Positions 19,328 to 28,032 of a stretch of DNA of 64,000 nucleotides are shown piece by piece. The stretch is taken from assembly GCF_021233055.1 (NCBI RefSeq), contig NZ_CP089538.1:4542501-4606500 (forward strand). The letters run 5' to 3'. This stretch comes from Spirosoma oryzicola. Its GTDB lineage: Bacteria > Bacteroidota > Bacteroidia > Cytophagales > Spirosomataceae. Below the pieces are notes generated by a model that saw only the letters and a list, made by a program, of their open reading frames with translations, had not been told where the DNA came from and did not search any database. The position numbers were made by a program, and so were the translations under genes. Numbering within the stretch: position 1 is the first letter of the stretch; each line of letters opens with the position of its first letter.

Positions 19328-19723
19328 CTAGCTTGCTACCGACAGCATACTTTCGTCAATATGCTGAATTTCGGCGTCGCCCCAGAGTTGTTCGAGATCG
19401 TAAAACGACCGGCGGTCTTTTTTAAATACGTGGGCAACCACATCCACGTAATCCAGCAAAATCCATTCCCGGTTTAATTTACCTTCCTTATGCCAGGGGT
19501 CCTGGTGGCTAGCTTTATAAACTTCTTCTTCTATCGAAGTCGAGATGGCGTCAATCTGCGTGTCGGAGTTACCCGAACAAAGTACAAAGTAGTCGCAAAT
19601 GGCATTTTTAACATTCCGCAGGTCCATTACGACAATATCCTGCGCTTTCTTTTCGAGCATGCCGCGTACGACAAAATCACGGATCTGCTCGGGCGAAAAT
19701 TCATTGCTTTTGTTAATTCTCAT
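19328..19723 (-). CDS. rsfS: Ribosome silencing factor RsfS (Iojap/YbeB)
   Basis: A 131-aa RsfS-family protein. Typical strings are QDIVVMDLRNVKNAICDYFVLCSGNSDTQIDA in pieces (about residues 34-65) and WILLDYVDVVAHVF near 90-103. It binds ribosomal protein uL14 and blocks subunit joining when nutrients are short. It is divergent from birA and upstream of ftsH. Confidence 0.94.
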   Translation of the reverse strand: MRINKSNEFSPEQIRDFVVRGMLEKKAQDIVVMDLRNVKNAICDYFVLCSGNSDTQIDAISTSIEEEVYKASHQDPWHKEGKLNREWILLDYVDVVAHVFKKDRRSFYDLEQLWGDAEIQHIDESMLSVAS

Positions 19724-19835
19724 GCTTTCGGTTTAACATTGCACGATAAGTCAACCAGCGGGTACTTCATCAAATGGACTGTATACTATCCAGAGCACCA
19801 TTCATCGACTTCCTACTACTAAACTATACAATATT

Positions 19836-20603
19836 TTGTACAAAATCTATCCCAAAACTCTTTTTGTCGGGCAAATAATTAAATACCTGCCAAGCTGTCA
19901 GTCTACTAACGATGAAGCGTCTATTTTGATTGCCCAGCAAGACCCAGCAGAGGGTATTCTTGTCGTAACTGACCAGCAAACGGCGGGTCGCGGTCAACGT
20001 GGTAACGTATGGGAGGCAAAGTCGGCACAAAACCTGACATTTTCGCTGATTCTTAAACCATCCTTTCTGATGCCTACCGAGCAGTTCTGGCTTAACATGG
20101 CTATTTCGCTCGGTATTTATGATACACTAAAACCACTTATTGGTAACTCACTCCGCATCAAGTGGCCCAATGATATATACGTAGATGATCAAAAGCTCGG
20201 TGGTATATTGATTGAGAACATTTTGCACGGTCAGGGCATTGCCTGGTCAATTATCGGTATCGGGCTAAACGTCAACCAAACAGAATTTAGTTACCCAACG
20301 GCCACCTCGTTGCAGCAACAGGCTCCTTTGCCTGACAACTACGATTTGCCTGGACTGCTCCGTTCACTTTGCGAAAAGATTGAACAGCGCTACCTCCAAT
20401 TACGGTCGGGCCAACGGGATACGATAAAGGTAGACTACCTGCAAACACTTTTTCGCTATCAGGAAGAGCATCTATTCGAAAGTAACGGAATCCGGTTTCG
20501 GGGAACAATCATCGGCATCGACGCCGTTGGCCGCTTAGCAATTTCAGAAGGTGGCTTGATTCGTTACTTTGCGTTCAAAGAAGTAGCCTTTGTCAATCCG
20601 TGA
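19836..20603 (+). CDS. birA: Biotin-[acetyl-CoA-carboxylase] ligase
   Basis: 255 aa, a BirA without the N-terminal DNA-binding domain, so an enzyme only. The catalytic core shows SCQSTNDEA, the biotinyl-AMP loop AGRGQRGNVW (GRGRRG-like) and KWPNDIYVDDQKLGGILIE with the biotin-binding Lys. The C-terminal SH3-like domain follows. It attaches biotin to the carboxylase carrier protein. The reading frame has no ATG near the start; TTG at 19836 is the best start, giving MYKIYPKTLF, which leads straight into the conserved core. It is divergent from rsfS, with a shared 112-bp promoter region. Confidence 0.93.
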   Translation: MYKIYPKTLFVGQIIKYLPSCQSTNDEASILIAQQDPAEGILVVTDQQTAGRGQRGNVWEAKSAQNLTFSLILKPSFLMPTEQFWLNMAISLGIYDTLKPLIGNSLRIKWPNDIYVDDQKLGGILIENILHGQGIAWSIIGIGLNVNQTEFSYPTATSLQQQAPLPDNYDLPGLLRSLCEKIEQRYLQLRSGQRDTIKVDYLQTLFRYQEEHLFESNGIRFRGTIIGIDAVGRLAISEGGLIRYFAFKEVAFVNP

Positions 20604-20682
20604 TAAAGCGAAAGCGCGAACCAATGACTGTCTGAGCGTTTACCCACACGGCCATCGATTCGCGCGCTCATCTTTCTTACTT

Positions 20683-22368
20683 TTATTTCGCAATAGCTTC
20701 TTCTACGGGGTTGCCAATGCAGCCGTTGGGTTCAAGAAGACTCAGCAGGGCCGTAATGGTAGGCGCAATGTCGTGAATGTGCGTTCGGCGTAGCGTCTGT
20801 CCGGGGCGTACACCCCAGCCGTACATTAGAAACGGTACGTGTGTATCGTAGGCGTAGGTTGTACCGTGCGTTGTACCCCTGTTTCGCCCCTCCAACCAGC
20901 CCGGTGGCTGCATCACGTAGAAATCACCACTGCGGTTAGGATGGTACACATTCCGGAACAAATTCTCCTGAAGTAGTGGCAACGCTTCCGCCCCAAGATT
21001 ATGCAGGTTAACGACGTTAACAATAGCCCGTTGTTTCAAAAGAGCGCTTCTTAGCAACTCGTAAACGTCCTGAATAGCAATTTTCTTCTCGATCAGCAAC
21101 GCATGGTTTAGGTACACCTGCTGGTTGATGTACGAAAGCATCCACTGACCCGGACCGTAGGCTTTTTCAAGCGTCGCTTTTACGATATCGCCAATTTCGC
21201 CGTAGCCTTTGAAACCTGATGGAATCCGGTACTGCTGCAAAAAACCCGGTGCGTCAACGACCCCATGATCGGCGGAGAGAAATGCCAGCCACTGCCCTTT
21301 TCCAACGGTGGCGTCAAGTTGCGCAAAAATGTCCGCCAACTGACGGTCAAGCCGGATGTAATTGTCCTCCGTTTCGATAGCATGGGTACCAAATGCGTGA
21401 CCAATATAATCGGGCGACGAAAAGCTCAGGCAAAGCATGTCAGTTACTTTGTGCTGACCAAGTTGCTCCCCTTTGATCGCAGCAAGCGCAAACTCTTTGG
21501 TGATCTGGTCACCGAACGGGCTCGTTCTCAACGGTTCGTACTTACTACCGCCGGCCTGAATCGCGTTAAACGAGTGCGGGAAAATAGATTTGGTTTCACC
21601 CGCCAGAATCGACTCGTACGGCTCGTCGTCAACGGTACTTTCGGTATACTGATCCATCGGTAGAACAGGCTCCCATTTCTGACCGAGGAATTGTTCGGGT
21701 AGTTTACGCGCGTTGAAATCCTGAACCCACTTGGGCAGGTCTTTCTGATAAAACGTACTGCTGATAAAATTACCGTCTTTCGAATCGAACCAGTAAGCGG
21801 CATCGGCGGCATGACCAGCGGGCAAGATAGCGCCCCGGTCTTTCAACGCAATACCAACTACTTTCGCCTGACCGTCGGTAGCGAGTTTAAGCTGGTCGCC
21901 AATAGTTGTCACAAGCAAATTGCGGGGCGACATTTTACCAGCGTTTCCGGTGTTACCAACCGTGCTGACCGTTGTGTCTTCGGCGCAGTACATCAACCGG
22001 CCAACGTTCCGCTCGTAAAAATCATTACCGACAATGCCGTTCAACGCCGGAGCCGAACCGGTATAGATAGCCGCGTGTCCGGGTCCCGTGTAAGTAGCCG
22101 CGTAATGGTAGTGATTATTCCGAGCGTTGAACCCGCCATCCATCATGCGCCGAAAGCCACCCGTACCGAATTTAGTGTAGTACCGATACAGGTAATCGTA
22201 GCGCATCTGGTCAACTACAATACCGACAACGAGTTTTGGCCGGGCCAACGCCCGAGGATCTACTCGCTGCTGAGCGCCAGCTGGTACTGATGCAGTTGTT
22301 TTTCTGGTTTGTGCAAAGCTGGTTGCTGCCAGTAGACCTAGTAATAAAAGAGGAGAATATAGGCGCAT
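20683..22368 (-). CDS. PafA-like alkaline phosphatase
   Basis: A 561-aa periplasmic enzyme with a signal peptide (about 1-19, ending SFAQ). It has the PafA pattern of the alkaline-phosphatase superfamily: VVGIVVDQMRYDYL for the first metal Asp, TYTGPGHAAIYTG with the nucleophilic Thr, GNDFY, and metal ligands in SADHGV and near the C-terminus (GTTHG). PafA is a Ca-independent phosphomonoesterase, common in Bacteroidota, that frees phosphate from sugar phosphates even when phosphate is plentiful. No pho-box or neighbour suggests regulation. It lies 79 bp past birA on the opposite strand. Confidence 0.9.
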   Translation of the reverse strand: MRLYSPLLLLGLLAATSFAQTRKTTASVPAGAQQRVDPRALARPKLVVGIVVDQMRYDYLYRYYTKFGTGGFRRMMDGGFNARNNHYHYAATYTGPGHAAIYTGSAPALNGIVGNDFYERNVGRLMYCAEDTTVSTVGNTGNAGKMSPRNLLVTTIGDQLKLATDGQAKVVGIALKDRGAILPAGHAADAAYWFDSKDGNFISSTFYQKDLPKWVQDFNARKLPEQFLGQKWEPVLPMDQYTESTVDDEPYESILAGETKSIFPHSFNAIQAGGSKYEPLRTSPFGDQITKEFALAAIKGEQLGQHKVTDMLCLSFSSPDYIGHAFGTHAIETEDNYIRLDRQLADIFAQLDATVGKGQWLAFLSADHGVVDAPGFLQQYRIPSGFKGYGEIGDIVKATLEKAYGPGQWMLSYINQQVYLNHALLIEKKIAIQDVYELLRSALLKQRAIVNVVNLHNLGAEALPLLQENLFRNVYHPNRSGDFYVMQPPGWLEGRNRGTTHGTTYAYDTHVPFLMYGWGVRPGQTLRRTHIHDIAPTITALLSLLEPNGCIGNPVEEAIAK

Positions 22369-22566
22369 GGAGCCGTTCGAATTTAATTAGGGTCACTTTG
22401 CGCAAAGGTACAAACATTCCATTGAGCAGACCAACTAAGCCAAACGTTGCCACAAAGGCGATTTTGACTGGTCGGGATCGCTTGCTTACCAAAACAATAG
22501 AATTTCCAACATTCAGTAAGGGATTCGGTTGAGCCTACAGCGGCTAATTTGACCGTATCAACGTTT

Positions 22567-23367
22567 ATGATTCAGATCACCAACCCAGCTACGTTCTGGC
22601 TGACGGGACTGTTGTTTTTCATCGCCATTTTCGGGCGGTACGTACTTTTTTCGCTGCTTTTCTGGTGGTTATTCAACGTGTCCATGAAAGACCAGTTTGC
22701 GCACCGGGCTGTACAGACACGACCGCGCAAACCGGGTCAGGACTGGCGCGAAATTGGCTGGTCGGTATTGACATCGCTTATTTTTACCGCTATTGCCCTG
22801 GCTGTTATTGTCGCTTATCAGAAAGGCTACACGCAGATCTACACCGCTGCCCAAACGTATCCGCTGTGGTGGTATCCGATCAGTATTCTATCCGTGCTGT
22901 TTATTCACGAAACATACTACTACTGGCTTCACCGATGGATGCACAAACCGGGTGTTTATCGGTGGGTACACAAGACGCATCACGACAGTATCACAACTTC
23001 GCCCTGGACGGCCTTTTCGTTTCACCCACTCGAAAGCACGCTACAGGCTATTGTCATTCCGGCACTGACCTTTGTATTGCCGCTGCATATTTCAGCCGTT
23101 GGGATTATACTGATGATCATGACGTTTTCAAGCGCCGTCAATCACCTGAATACCGAGATTTATCCCCGCGATTTTGATCATCACTGGCTGGGGCGATGGC
23201 TCATCGGTGCTACTCACCATGGGCTGCATCATGCGCAGTTTCGATTCAACTACGGGCTTTACTTCACGTTCTGGGATAAATGGATGAAAACAGAAAGCCC
23301 TGATTTCCACCGCTTGTTTAAAGAAAAAACGAAGTCGGCACTGGGGGTTGAGGACAAGAAAGGTTAA
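22567..23367 (+). CDS. Sterol desaturase/fatty acid hydroxylase family membrane protein
   Basis: A 266-aa integral membrane di-iron enzyme. Four or so hydrophobic segments flank the His clusters HETYYYWLHRWMH, HKTHHD and, near the C-terminus, DFDHHW plus ATHHGLHHAQF. These clusters bind two irons and identify the FA_hydroxylase superfamily. Hydroxylation or desaturation of a lipid or carotenoid is likely; the substrate is unknown. ATG 22567 is preferred to an in-frame TTG six codons upstream. It ends 3 bp before the convergent polyprenyl synthase stop. Confidence 0.88.
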   Translation: MIQITNPATFWLTGLLFFIAIFGRYVLFSLLFWWLFNVSMKDQFAHRAVQTRPRKPGQDWREIGWSVLTSLIFTAIALAVIVAYQKGYTQIYTAAQTYPLWWYPISILSVLFIHETYYYWLHRWMHKPGVYRWVHKTHHDSITTSPWTAFSFHPLESTLQAIVIPALTFVLPLHISAVGIILMIMTFSSAVNHLNTEIYPRDFDHHWLGRWLIGATHHGLHHAQFRFNYGLYFTFWDKWMKTESPDFHRLFKEKTKSALGVEDKKG

Positions 23368-23370
23368 ACG

Positions 23371-24345
23371 CTATTTGCTGCGCTCGATGGTGTACTGTAC
23401 CAACTGGTGCAACGACCGGCGGTAAACCGACTCAGGAAAAGAATCAAGCAATACCTGCGCTTCGGCAACGTAACGGTTCATGGCTTCCGTAGCATACTCA
23501 ATGCCACCTGAATTCTTGACAAATTCAATGACCTCATTTACTTTTTTAGGATTCTCGCTGTCGTTCTTGACAATGTTGATAATCCGGCGCTTTTCCAGAA
23601 AACGAGCTTGGTTGAGGGCGTAAATAAGCGGCAACGTCATCTTTTTCTCTTTGATGTCAATGCCAAGCGGTTTACCTACTTCCGCAGTACCGTAATCAAA
23701 AAGGTCGTCTTTTATCTGGAACGCAATACCCACTTTTTCGCCAAAGGTGCGGGCTTTTTCGATCGTCTCTGAATCGGTACCAGTAGAGCGCGCCCCTACA
23801 GCGCAACAGGCTGCGATCAGCGACGCCGTTTTCTGACGGATAATTTCGTAGTAAATGTCTTCGGTAATGTCCAACCGCCGGGCTTTGTACAACTGAAGCA
23901 GTTCGCCCTCGCTGATTTCACGTACTGCTGTCGATACGATCTGAAGCAATTCAAAGTCACCATTGTCGACAGACAGGAGTAGCCCACGCGATAACAGATA
24001 ATCCCCGACCAGCACCGCCACTTTGTTTTTCCAGAGCGCATTCACCGAGAAAAAGCCCCGTCGGTAGTTTGAGTCATCGACCACATCGTCGTGAACCAGC
24101 GTAGCCGTGTGCAGTAGCTCGATAAGCGATGCCCCCCGATACGTCGACTCGGTGATTTGCCCACACACACCGGCCATCAGAAAGACGAACATGGGACGGA
24201 GTTGTTTGCCCTTTCGCTTCACGATGTAACTCATGATCTGATCGAGCAGCATAACGTCGCTTTTCATTTGACCCCGGAATTTCTGCTCAAACAACTCCAT
24301 TTCGGCAGCAATCGGGGCTTGTATGTCAGCGACAGTAAGAGGCAT
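23371..24345 (-). CDS. Polyprenyl diphosphate synthase
   Basis: A 324-aa trans-isoprenyl diphosphate synthase. The first Asp-rich motif is in LVHDDVVDDS and the second in FQIKDDLFDYG. KGKQLRPMFVF matches the isopentenyl-diphosphate site. Probably octaprenyl/solanesyl-type (IspB-like), making the menaquinone side chain; the length-determining residues were not analysed. ATG 24345 is preferred over an upstream TTG because homologues of this type begin MPL. The 3' end meets the desaturase gene almost directly, with no visible terminator between. Confidence 0.92.
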   Translation of the reverse strand: MPLTVADIQAPIAAEMELFEQKFRGQMKSDVMLLDQIMSYIVKRKGKQLRPMFVFLMAGVCGQITESTYRGASLIELLHTATLVHDDVVDDSNYRRGFFSVNALWKNKVAVLVGDYLLSRGLLLSVDNGDFELLQIVSTAVREISEGELLQLYKARRLDITEDIYYEIIRQKTASLIAACCAVGARSTGTDSETIEKARTFGEKVGIAFQIKDDLFDYGTAEVGKPLGIDIKEKKMTLPLIYALNQARFLEKRRIINIVKNDSENPKKVNEVIEFVKNSGGIEYATEAMNRYVAEAQVLLDSFPESVYRRSLHQLVQYTIERSK

Positions 24346-24618
24346 ATTGGAAGTAGTGATCAACAGTCGTTTTACGAACGGTTCGTGTTAAGTCAACAAT
24401 GAAGAAGCGCAGAATGTGCCATCGACGACTACTGAACAACCATCAAATCGAGACTATCGATTAAATTTTCGGCAAGTATAGCAAGGAAAGTGCAGACGCC
24501 GAAAAAGCCGGTCATAAAAGCCGCACCCCTTCCGACCATTTTATAATCTGTTTTCTTTTGTTTATAGCGTAAAAACTGTCAACTTTCCGCCCATCTACCT
24601 GAACCAAATGCGGCTTCC

Positions 24619-25590
24619 ATGATTAACAATCCGGTCCCACCAACTCCTCATCCTACAGCAGTTACGTCCGAACCTAACGTTACCAGAGCCCTTGTTTTAG
24701 GCGGAGGCTCACTGAAAGGGGCTTTCCAGGCCGGGGCCGTGATGGCTCTTTTCGAATCAGGCTTTGTCCCCGATCAGCTGTACGGGATTTCAGTGGGTAG
24801 TCTTAATGCTACCTTTATTGCCAATGAGGCCGCCCGCCAGCACGCAGAAACGGGAACGATAAACTGGGAGAAAGTAGGCAAATACCTGATTGAATTCTGG
24901 ATTCGAAACATAACCAAGCCCGACGATGTGGCCGTCATTCGGTCGCGGTTTCGGTTGGGTTACAACACGCTTATCCGCCGGTTCGATGGCTTGCTCGATA
25001 ACTCGCCCATCAAAAACCTGATCCGTAACCATGTAGACATGGAGGCTATCAAAAATGGCCCCGTGAAGATTAAGGTCGGAGCCGTGGACATTATCGAAGG
25101 CGATATGCGCTACGCCGACGCGCAGGACCCAAACTTTCTGGATTATGTCTACGCGAGTAGCTCACTACCTTTTCTCATGCCTGCGGTGCAAATTGGGGGT
25201 GACCACCGACGAGCCTTTCTGGACGGTGGCCTGCGCGAAGTAGCTCCGCTTCGTGTAGCTATCGAAGATGGCGCGACAGACATTGCCTGCGCAGCCTGCC
25301 ACGCCCGAAAGATTTACAACGAGAAATTCAATTACCGGAATATATTGAATCTGATGGACCGGGTAAAGGACATTACGGTCAATCAGTTGGTTAATAACGA
25401 TATCGCTTGGGCTGAACGTTACGCGGAACGAGAGCACCTTCACGGTCGTAATCTCAATCTAACGATTATTCGCCCTACGGAACCACTTTTCTTCAACCTA
25501 ATGAAATTCACTTCCGACGATATTGGTCGAATGATTGTTTCAGGTTATCAGGCTGGGACCGATGTACTAAAACCAAAGAACAGCCAATAG
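24619..25590 (+). CDS. Patatin-like phospholipase
   Basis: A 323-aa patatin domain protein. The oxyanion motif is LGGGSLKGAFQAGAV (about 28-42). The nucleophile elbow is GISVGSLN. The catalytic Asp is in FLDGGLREVAPL (DGG form). There is no signal peptide. It would hydrolyse acyl ester bonds in phospholipids through a Ser-Asp dyad. It appears monocistronic, with a 270-bp AT-rich leader shared with the divergent polyprenyl synthase. Confidence 0.9.
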   Translation: MINNPVPPTPHPTAVTSEPNVTRALVLGGGSLKGAFQAGAVMALFESGFVPDQLYGISVGSLNATFIANEAARQHAETGTINWEKVGKYLIEFWIRNITKPDDVAVIRSRFRLGYNTLIRRFDGLLDNSPIKNLIRNHVDMEAIKNGPVKIKVGAVDIIEGDMRYADAQDPNFLDYVYASSSLPFLMPAVQIGGDHRRAFLDGGLREVAPLRVAIEDGATDIACAACHARKIYNEKFNYRNILNLMDRVKDITVNQLVNNDIAWAERYAEREHLHGRNLNLTIIRPTEPLFFNLMKFTSDDIGRMIVSGYQAGTDVLKPKNSQ

Positions 25591-25611
25591 CGTGGTAACG
25601 AGAACGTTTCG

Positions 25612-26511
25612 CTAGAACAAGGGAGCTACCTCTTTGGGACGATCAGTTGTAATAATGTCCCCTCCTTGCCGGAATAGTTCGCGGTATCCAGCAGTAGCCT
25701 CTTCTAACGGTTTCTCGTCCAGTTGATTCGCTCCGTACGTACCGACAGAGCAGAGCATACCAAGTTTATGCAACCGCTTATAGAACGTAGCGGGTTGTAG
25801 TTTCTGCGGAGTCAACGCAATTAATCGGCCTGTTGCGGGTAGCTTTTCTTTCTCAAACCGGTCCAGATCAGCCATGCTGTTAACGCCCACCGCCAGCCAA
25901 AGTAATGGGAAACGGTCCCGCATCCGTTGCGCTTCAGCAACCGAGTAGCAAATCACAAAAACCGAATACTCCGCCCGATGCTTCAGTACTTTGTCCATGA
26001 CTTTAATAGGGTCAGTCCCCGGCTTTACATCGAGCGCCAGCACATACCGATTCTTATTCCAGTCCAAAACCTCATCGAAGGTTGGCATCCGTTGCTGGGT
26101 TCGTTTCCCGGATAAATCATTCAGAAAGATCTTTTTCAGATCAGGAAGCGACCACTCAGCTACCGGTCCCGTTGCGTTCGACTCCCGATCTAAAGTAGGA
26201 TCGTGCAGCAGCACGTAATTGCTGTCGCGGGTGATTCGCACATCCATCTCCAGGATAGCATTGGGTAACACACTGGCGGTTTGGTTGAACGTTAGAATCG
26301 AATTTTCCGTATCCGACGCGCCCGGCCCACCCCGGTGTGCCAGTATAAATGGCGATTTCCGATCAGAGCGGTATTGCAGAAAATCATCAATCGTTTTACT
26401 GTCTTTAAATCGGTCAACGGCTTGTGCGACGGATTCGCTCGAAACAAGGCCAAGCAGTCCGAAGCAGTAACACACAATACCTAAAAAACGCGCTTTACGT
26501 CTCTTTTTCAT
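25612..26511 (-). CDS. Exported glycerophosphodiester phosphodiesterase
   Basis: A 299-aa GDPD-family enzyme with a basic N-terminus and signal peptide (about 1-30, ending SVAQA). The TIM-barrel catalytic set is visible: His-Arg in LAHRGGPG, Glu and Asp in ILEMDVRIT, and the second His in VLLHDPTLDR. It cleaves glycerophosphodiesters to glycerol 3-phosphate and an alcohol in the periplasm. It converges with the patatin gene 21 bp away. A 32-bp inverted repeat lies about 75 bp upstream of its start, possibly ending transcripts from the MBL gene. Confidence 0.9.
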   Translation of the reverse strand: MKKRRKARFLGIVCYCFGLLGLVSSESVAQAVDRFKDSKTIDDFLQYRSDRKSPFILAHRGGPGASDTENSILTFNQTASVLPNAILEMDVRITRDSNYVLLHDPTLDRESNATGPVAEWSLPDLKKIFLNDLSGKRTQQRMPTFDEVLDWNKNRYVLALDVKPGTDPIKVMDKVLKHRAEYSVFVICYSVAEAQRMRDRFPLLWLAVGVNSMADLDRFEKEKLPATGRLIALTPQKLQPATFYKRLHKLGMLCSVGTYGANQLDEKPLEEATAGYRELFRQGGDIITTDRPKEVAPLF

Positions 26512-26587
26512 GTTTAAGAGGGTGCTTGAAAATTTGTTGCTGTACGGTCTATATCATTCCGAAGGAATAATAAAAAAACATTTATAC

Positions 26588-26664
26588 TTTCAGTGGAGTC
26601 GGTTTCTCAAAACCGACACTTTGCAGTAATCTGTGTCGGTTTTGAGAAACCGACTCCACTGAAA
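26588..26664. repeat. 32-bp perfect inverted repeat carrying two TTTGAGAA hairpins
   Basis: The arms 26588-26619 and 26633-26664 are exact 32-bp reverse complements around a 13-nt spacer. Each arm is itself a hairpin: GTCGGTT, TCTCAA-type loop, AACCGAC. The right arm runs into an A/T-rich tail. It lies between the MBL-fold gene (ending 26688) and the GDPD gene (starting 26511), both leftward. The arms contain TTCTCAAA and TTTGAGAA. Confidence 0.85.
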
Positions 26665-26687
26665 AAATAGAAACAATCCACTAGTGT

Positions 26688-27944
26688 CTATTTTGCTGCA
26701 TAAGGCCCATGCACAGCTTTAATGCGAAGCGACTCGTCCCGATCATCCAGAATAAACACGCGGTATGCTTTGCCTCCAGGATCAACGCGGACACATACAT
26801 GACCTGACGTACTAGTTAGTCGATCCGCCAGATTGCCAAGGGCGACTTTGGTCTCGTCAAGCAGATTCGTTACGAAGACATCGCGCGGACCAGCGTAGGT
26901 TTGTTTCGAGTAGAGACGTTCGAGAACGTCTCTTCCGGGATGCGATGCGGCCCAGGCTGGGATGACAAGCACCCTTGGTTTCAGACGAGCCAGCAAAGTC
27001 CCGTTTTCCGAATCGGCATACCCATGATGATCCAGCACCTGAACGTCTATGGAATCAACGACTTGTGCAACTGGCGTTTCGACATCGTGCCATTGGGGTT
27101 CACCAAATTGCAACACGCCCGTTAGATCACCACCGGCAAAGTACTTAAAATCGCCATAGCGGACGGTTAATGCGAGACTACACATGTTTTCGTTGGGATA
27201 CTGAGCAGGCGCTATTGTCTTCAAATCAGGAAATAGCTCGCGCGTTATTGTATCCTTACCACTCCAGATTTTACCATTAGCCGCCACATTTATGATTTCA
27301 AACAGCTTCCAGTACCGCTTCGGCTTTTTCAGCAAGGTAATTTGATCGTTTCGTCCCGGTTTGAATCGCTCTACCGTCAGGCCTTTTTTCTTAACCTGGG
27401 CGCGAAGGAACTGTCGATAGTTGATAACCATCGAATCGCTGGCTAGTGAACGGGGATAGTCATAGTCTGGCCAACCCCGGTCTAACATTGTTCGGATCGG
27501 AACAAATTCGGCAACTTCGGTAATGCCCGTCAGTATATAGCCTTCCGCCGATTTACTAGCCCTGTGAGCCGGCGAACCCATATGATCATCGTGAAAATGC
27601 GTGATGACGGCGTAGTCAATCGCTGGATTATGTTGCGGACGGAGGACGTTTCTGATGTACCGCGCGATCCATTCCCCTGCATGCCGGTCGCCGTTCGGTT
27701 TGATGGGCAAATTACGGGGCTTGTTTGTCCGCCAGTCGATTGGATTAACCGAACCGGCATCAATCAAGAGCGTCGTGCCATCAGGTAAGATAGCGAACGT
27801 CACGTTTCCCCGCCCAGTGTTGATATGGTGTATGTCCAGATAACCCTGTCTCCAGACAGGTAGCGATTGGCCTATTTGCTGAGCCGTAGCGGTGCAAAAC
27901 GGCCAGCTGGCTAACAGTATGATGAGCAGACGATAACCAAGCAT
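26688..27944 (-). CDS. Exported MBL-fold hydrolase, ComEC-like
   Basis: A 418-aa protein with a signal peptide (about 1-21, ending CTATAQ). The metallo-beta-lactamase fold shows ILPDGTTLLIDAG, the zinc motif THFHDDHMG, a GGDL motif and LDHHGYADS. This pattern resembles the nuclease-like MBL domain of ComEC and related exported hydrolases. Substrate unknown; DNA, nucleotides or phosphodiesters are possible. It is preceded by the TonB receptor gene, in the same direction, beyond a good terminator. Confidence 0.8.
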   Translation of the reverse strand: MLGYRLLIILLASWPFCTATAQQIGQSLPVWRQGYLDIHHINTGRGNVTFAILPDGTTLLIDAGSVNPIDWRTNKPRNLPIKPNGDRHAGEWIARYIRNVLRPQHNPAIDYAVITHFHDDHMGSPAHRASKSAEGYILTGITEVAEFVPIRTMLDRGWPDYDYPRSLASDSMVINYRQFLRAQVKKKGLTVERFKPGRNDQITLLKKPKRYWKLFEIINVAANGKIWSGKDTITRELFPDLKTIAPAQYPNENMCSLALTVRYGDFKYFAGGDLTGVLQFGEPQWHDVETPVAQVVDSIDVQVLDHHGYADSENGTLLARLKPRVLVIPAWAASHPGRDVLERLYSKQTYAGPRDVFVTNLLDETKVALGNLADRLTSTSGHVCVRVDPGGKAYRVFILDDRDESLRIKAVHGPYAAK

Positions 27945-27977
27945 ATACCGATTTGGTCAGGTTCTACAGCTAAAAAC

Positions 27978-28014
27978 AAAAATCCCCCGCATCAGTACGA
28001 TAACGGGGGATTTT
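27978..28014 (-). terminator. Intrinsic terminator of the TonB-dependent receptor gene
   Basis: On the minus strand AAAATCCCCCG (from 28014) pairs with CGGGGGATTTT around a 14-nt loop, followed by TGTTTTTAG. It lies 19 bp past the receptor stop and about 35 bp before the MBL gene start. Confidence 0.85.
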
Positions 28015-28032
28015 CTAATCACTTGAAATCGA

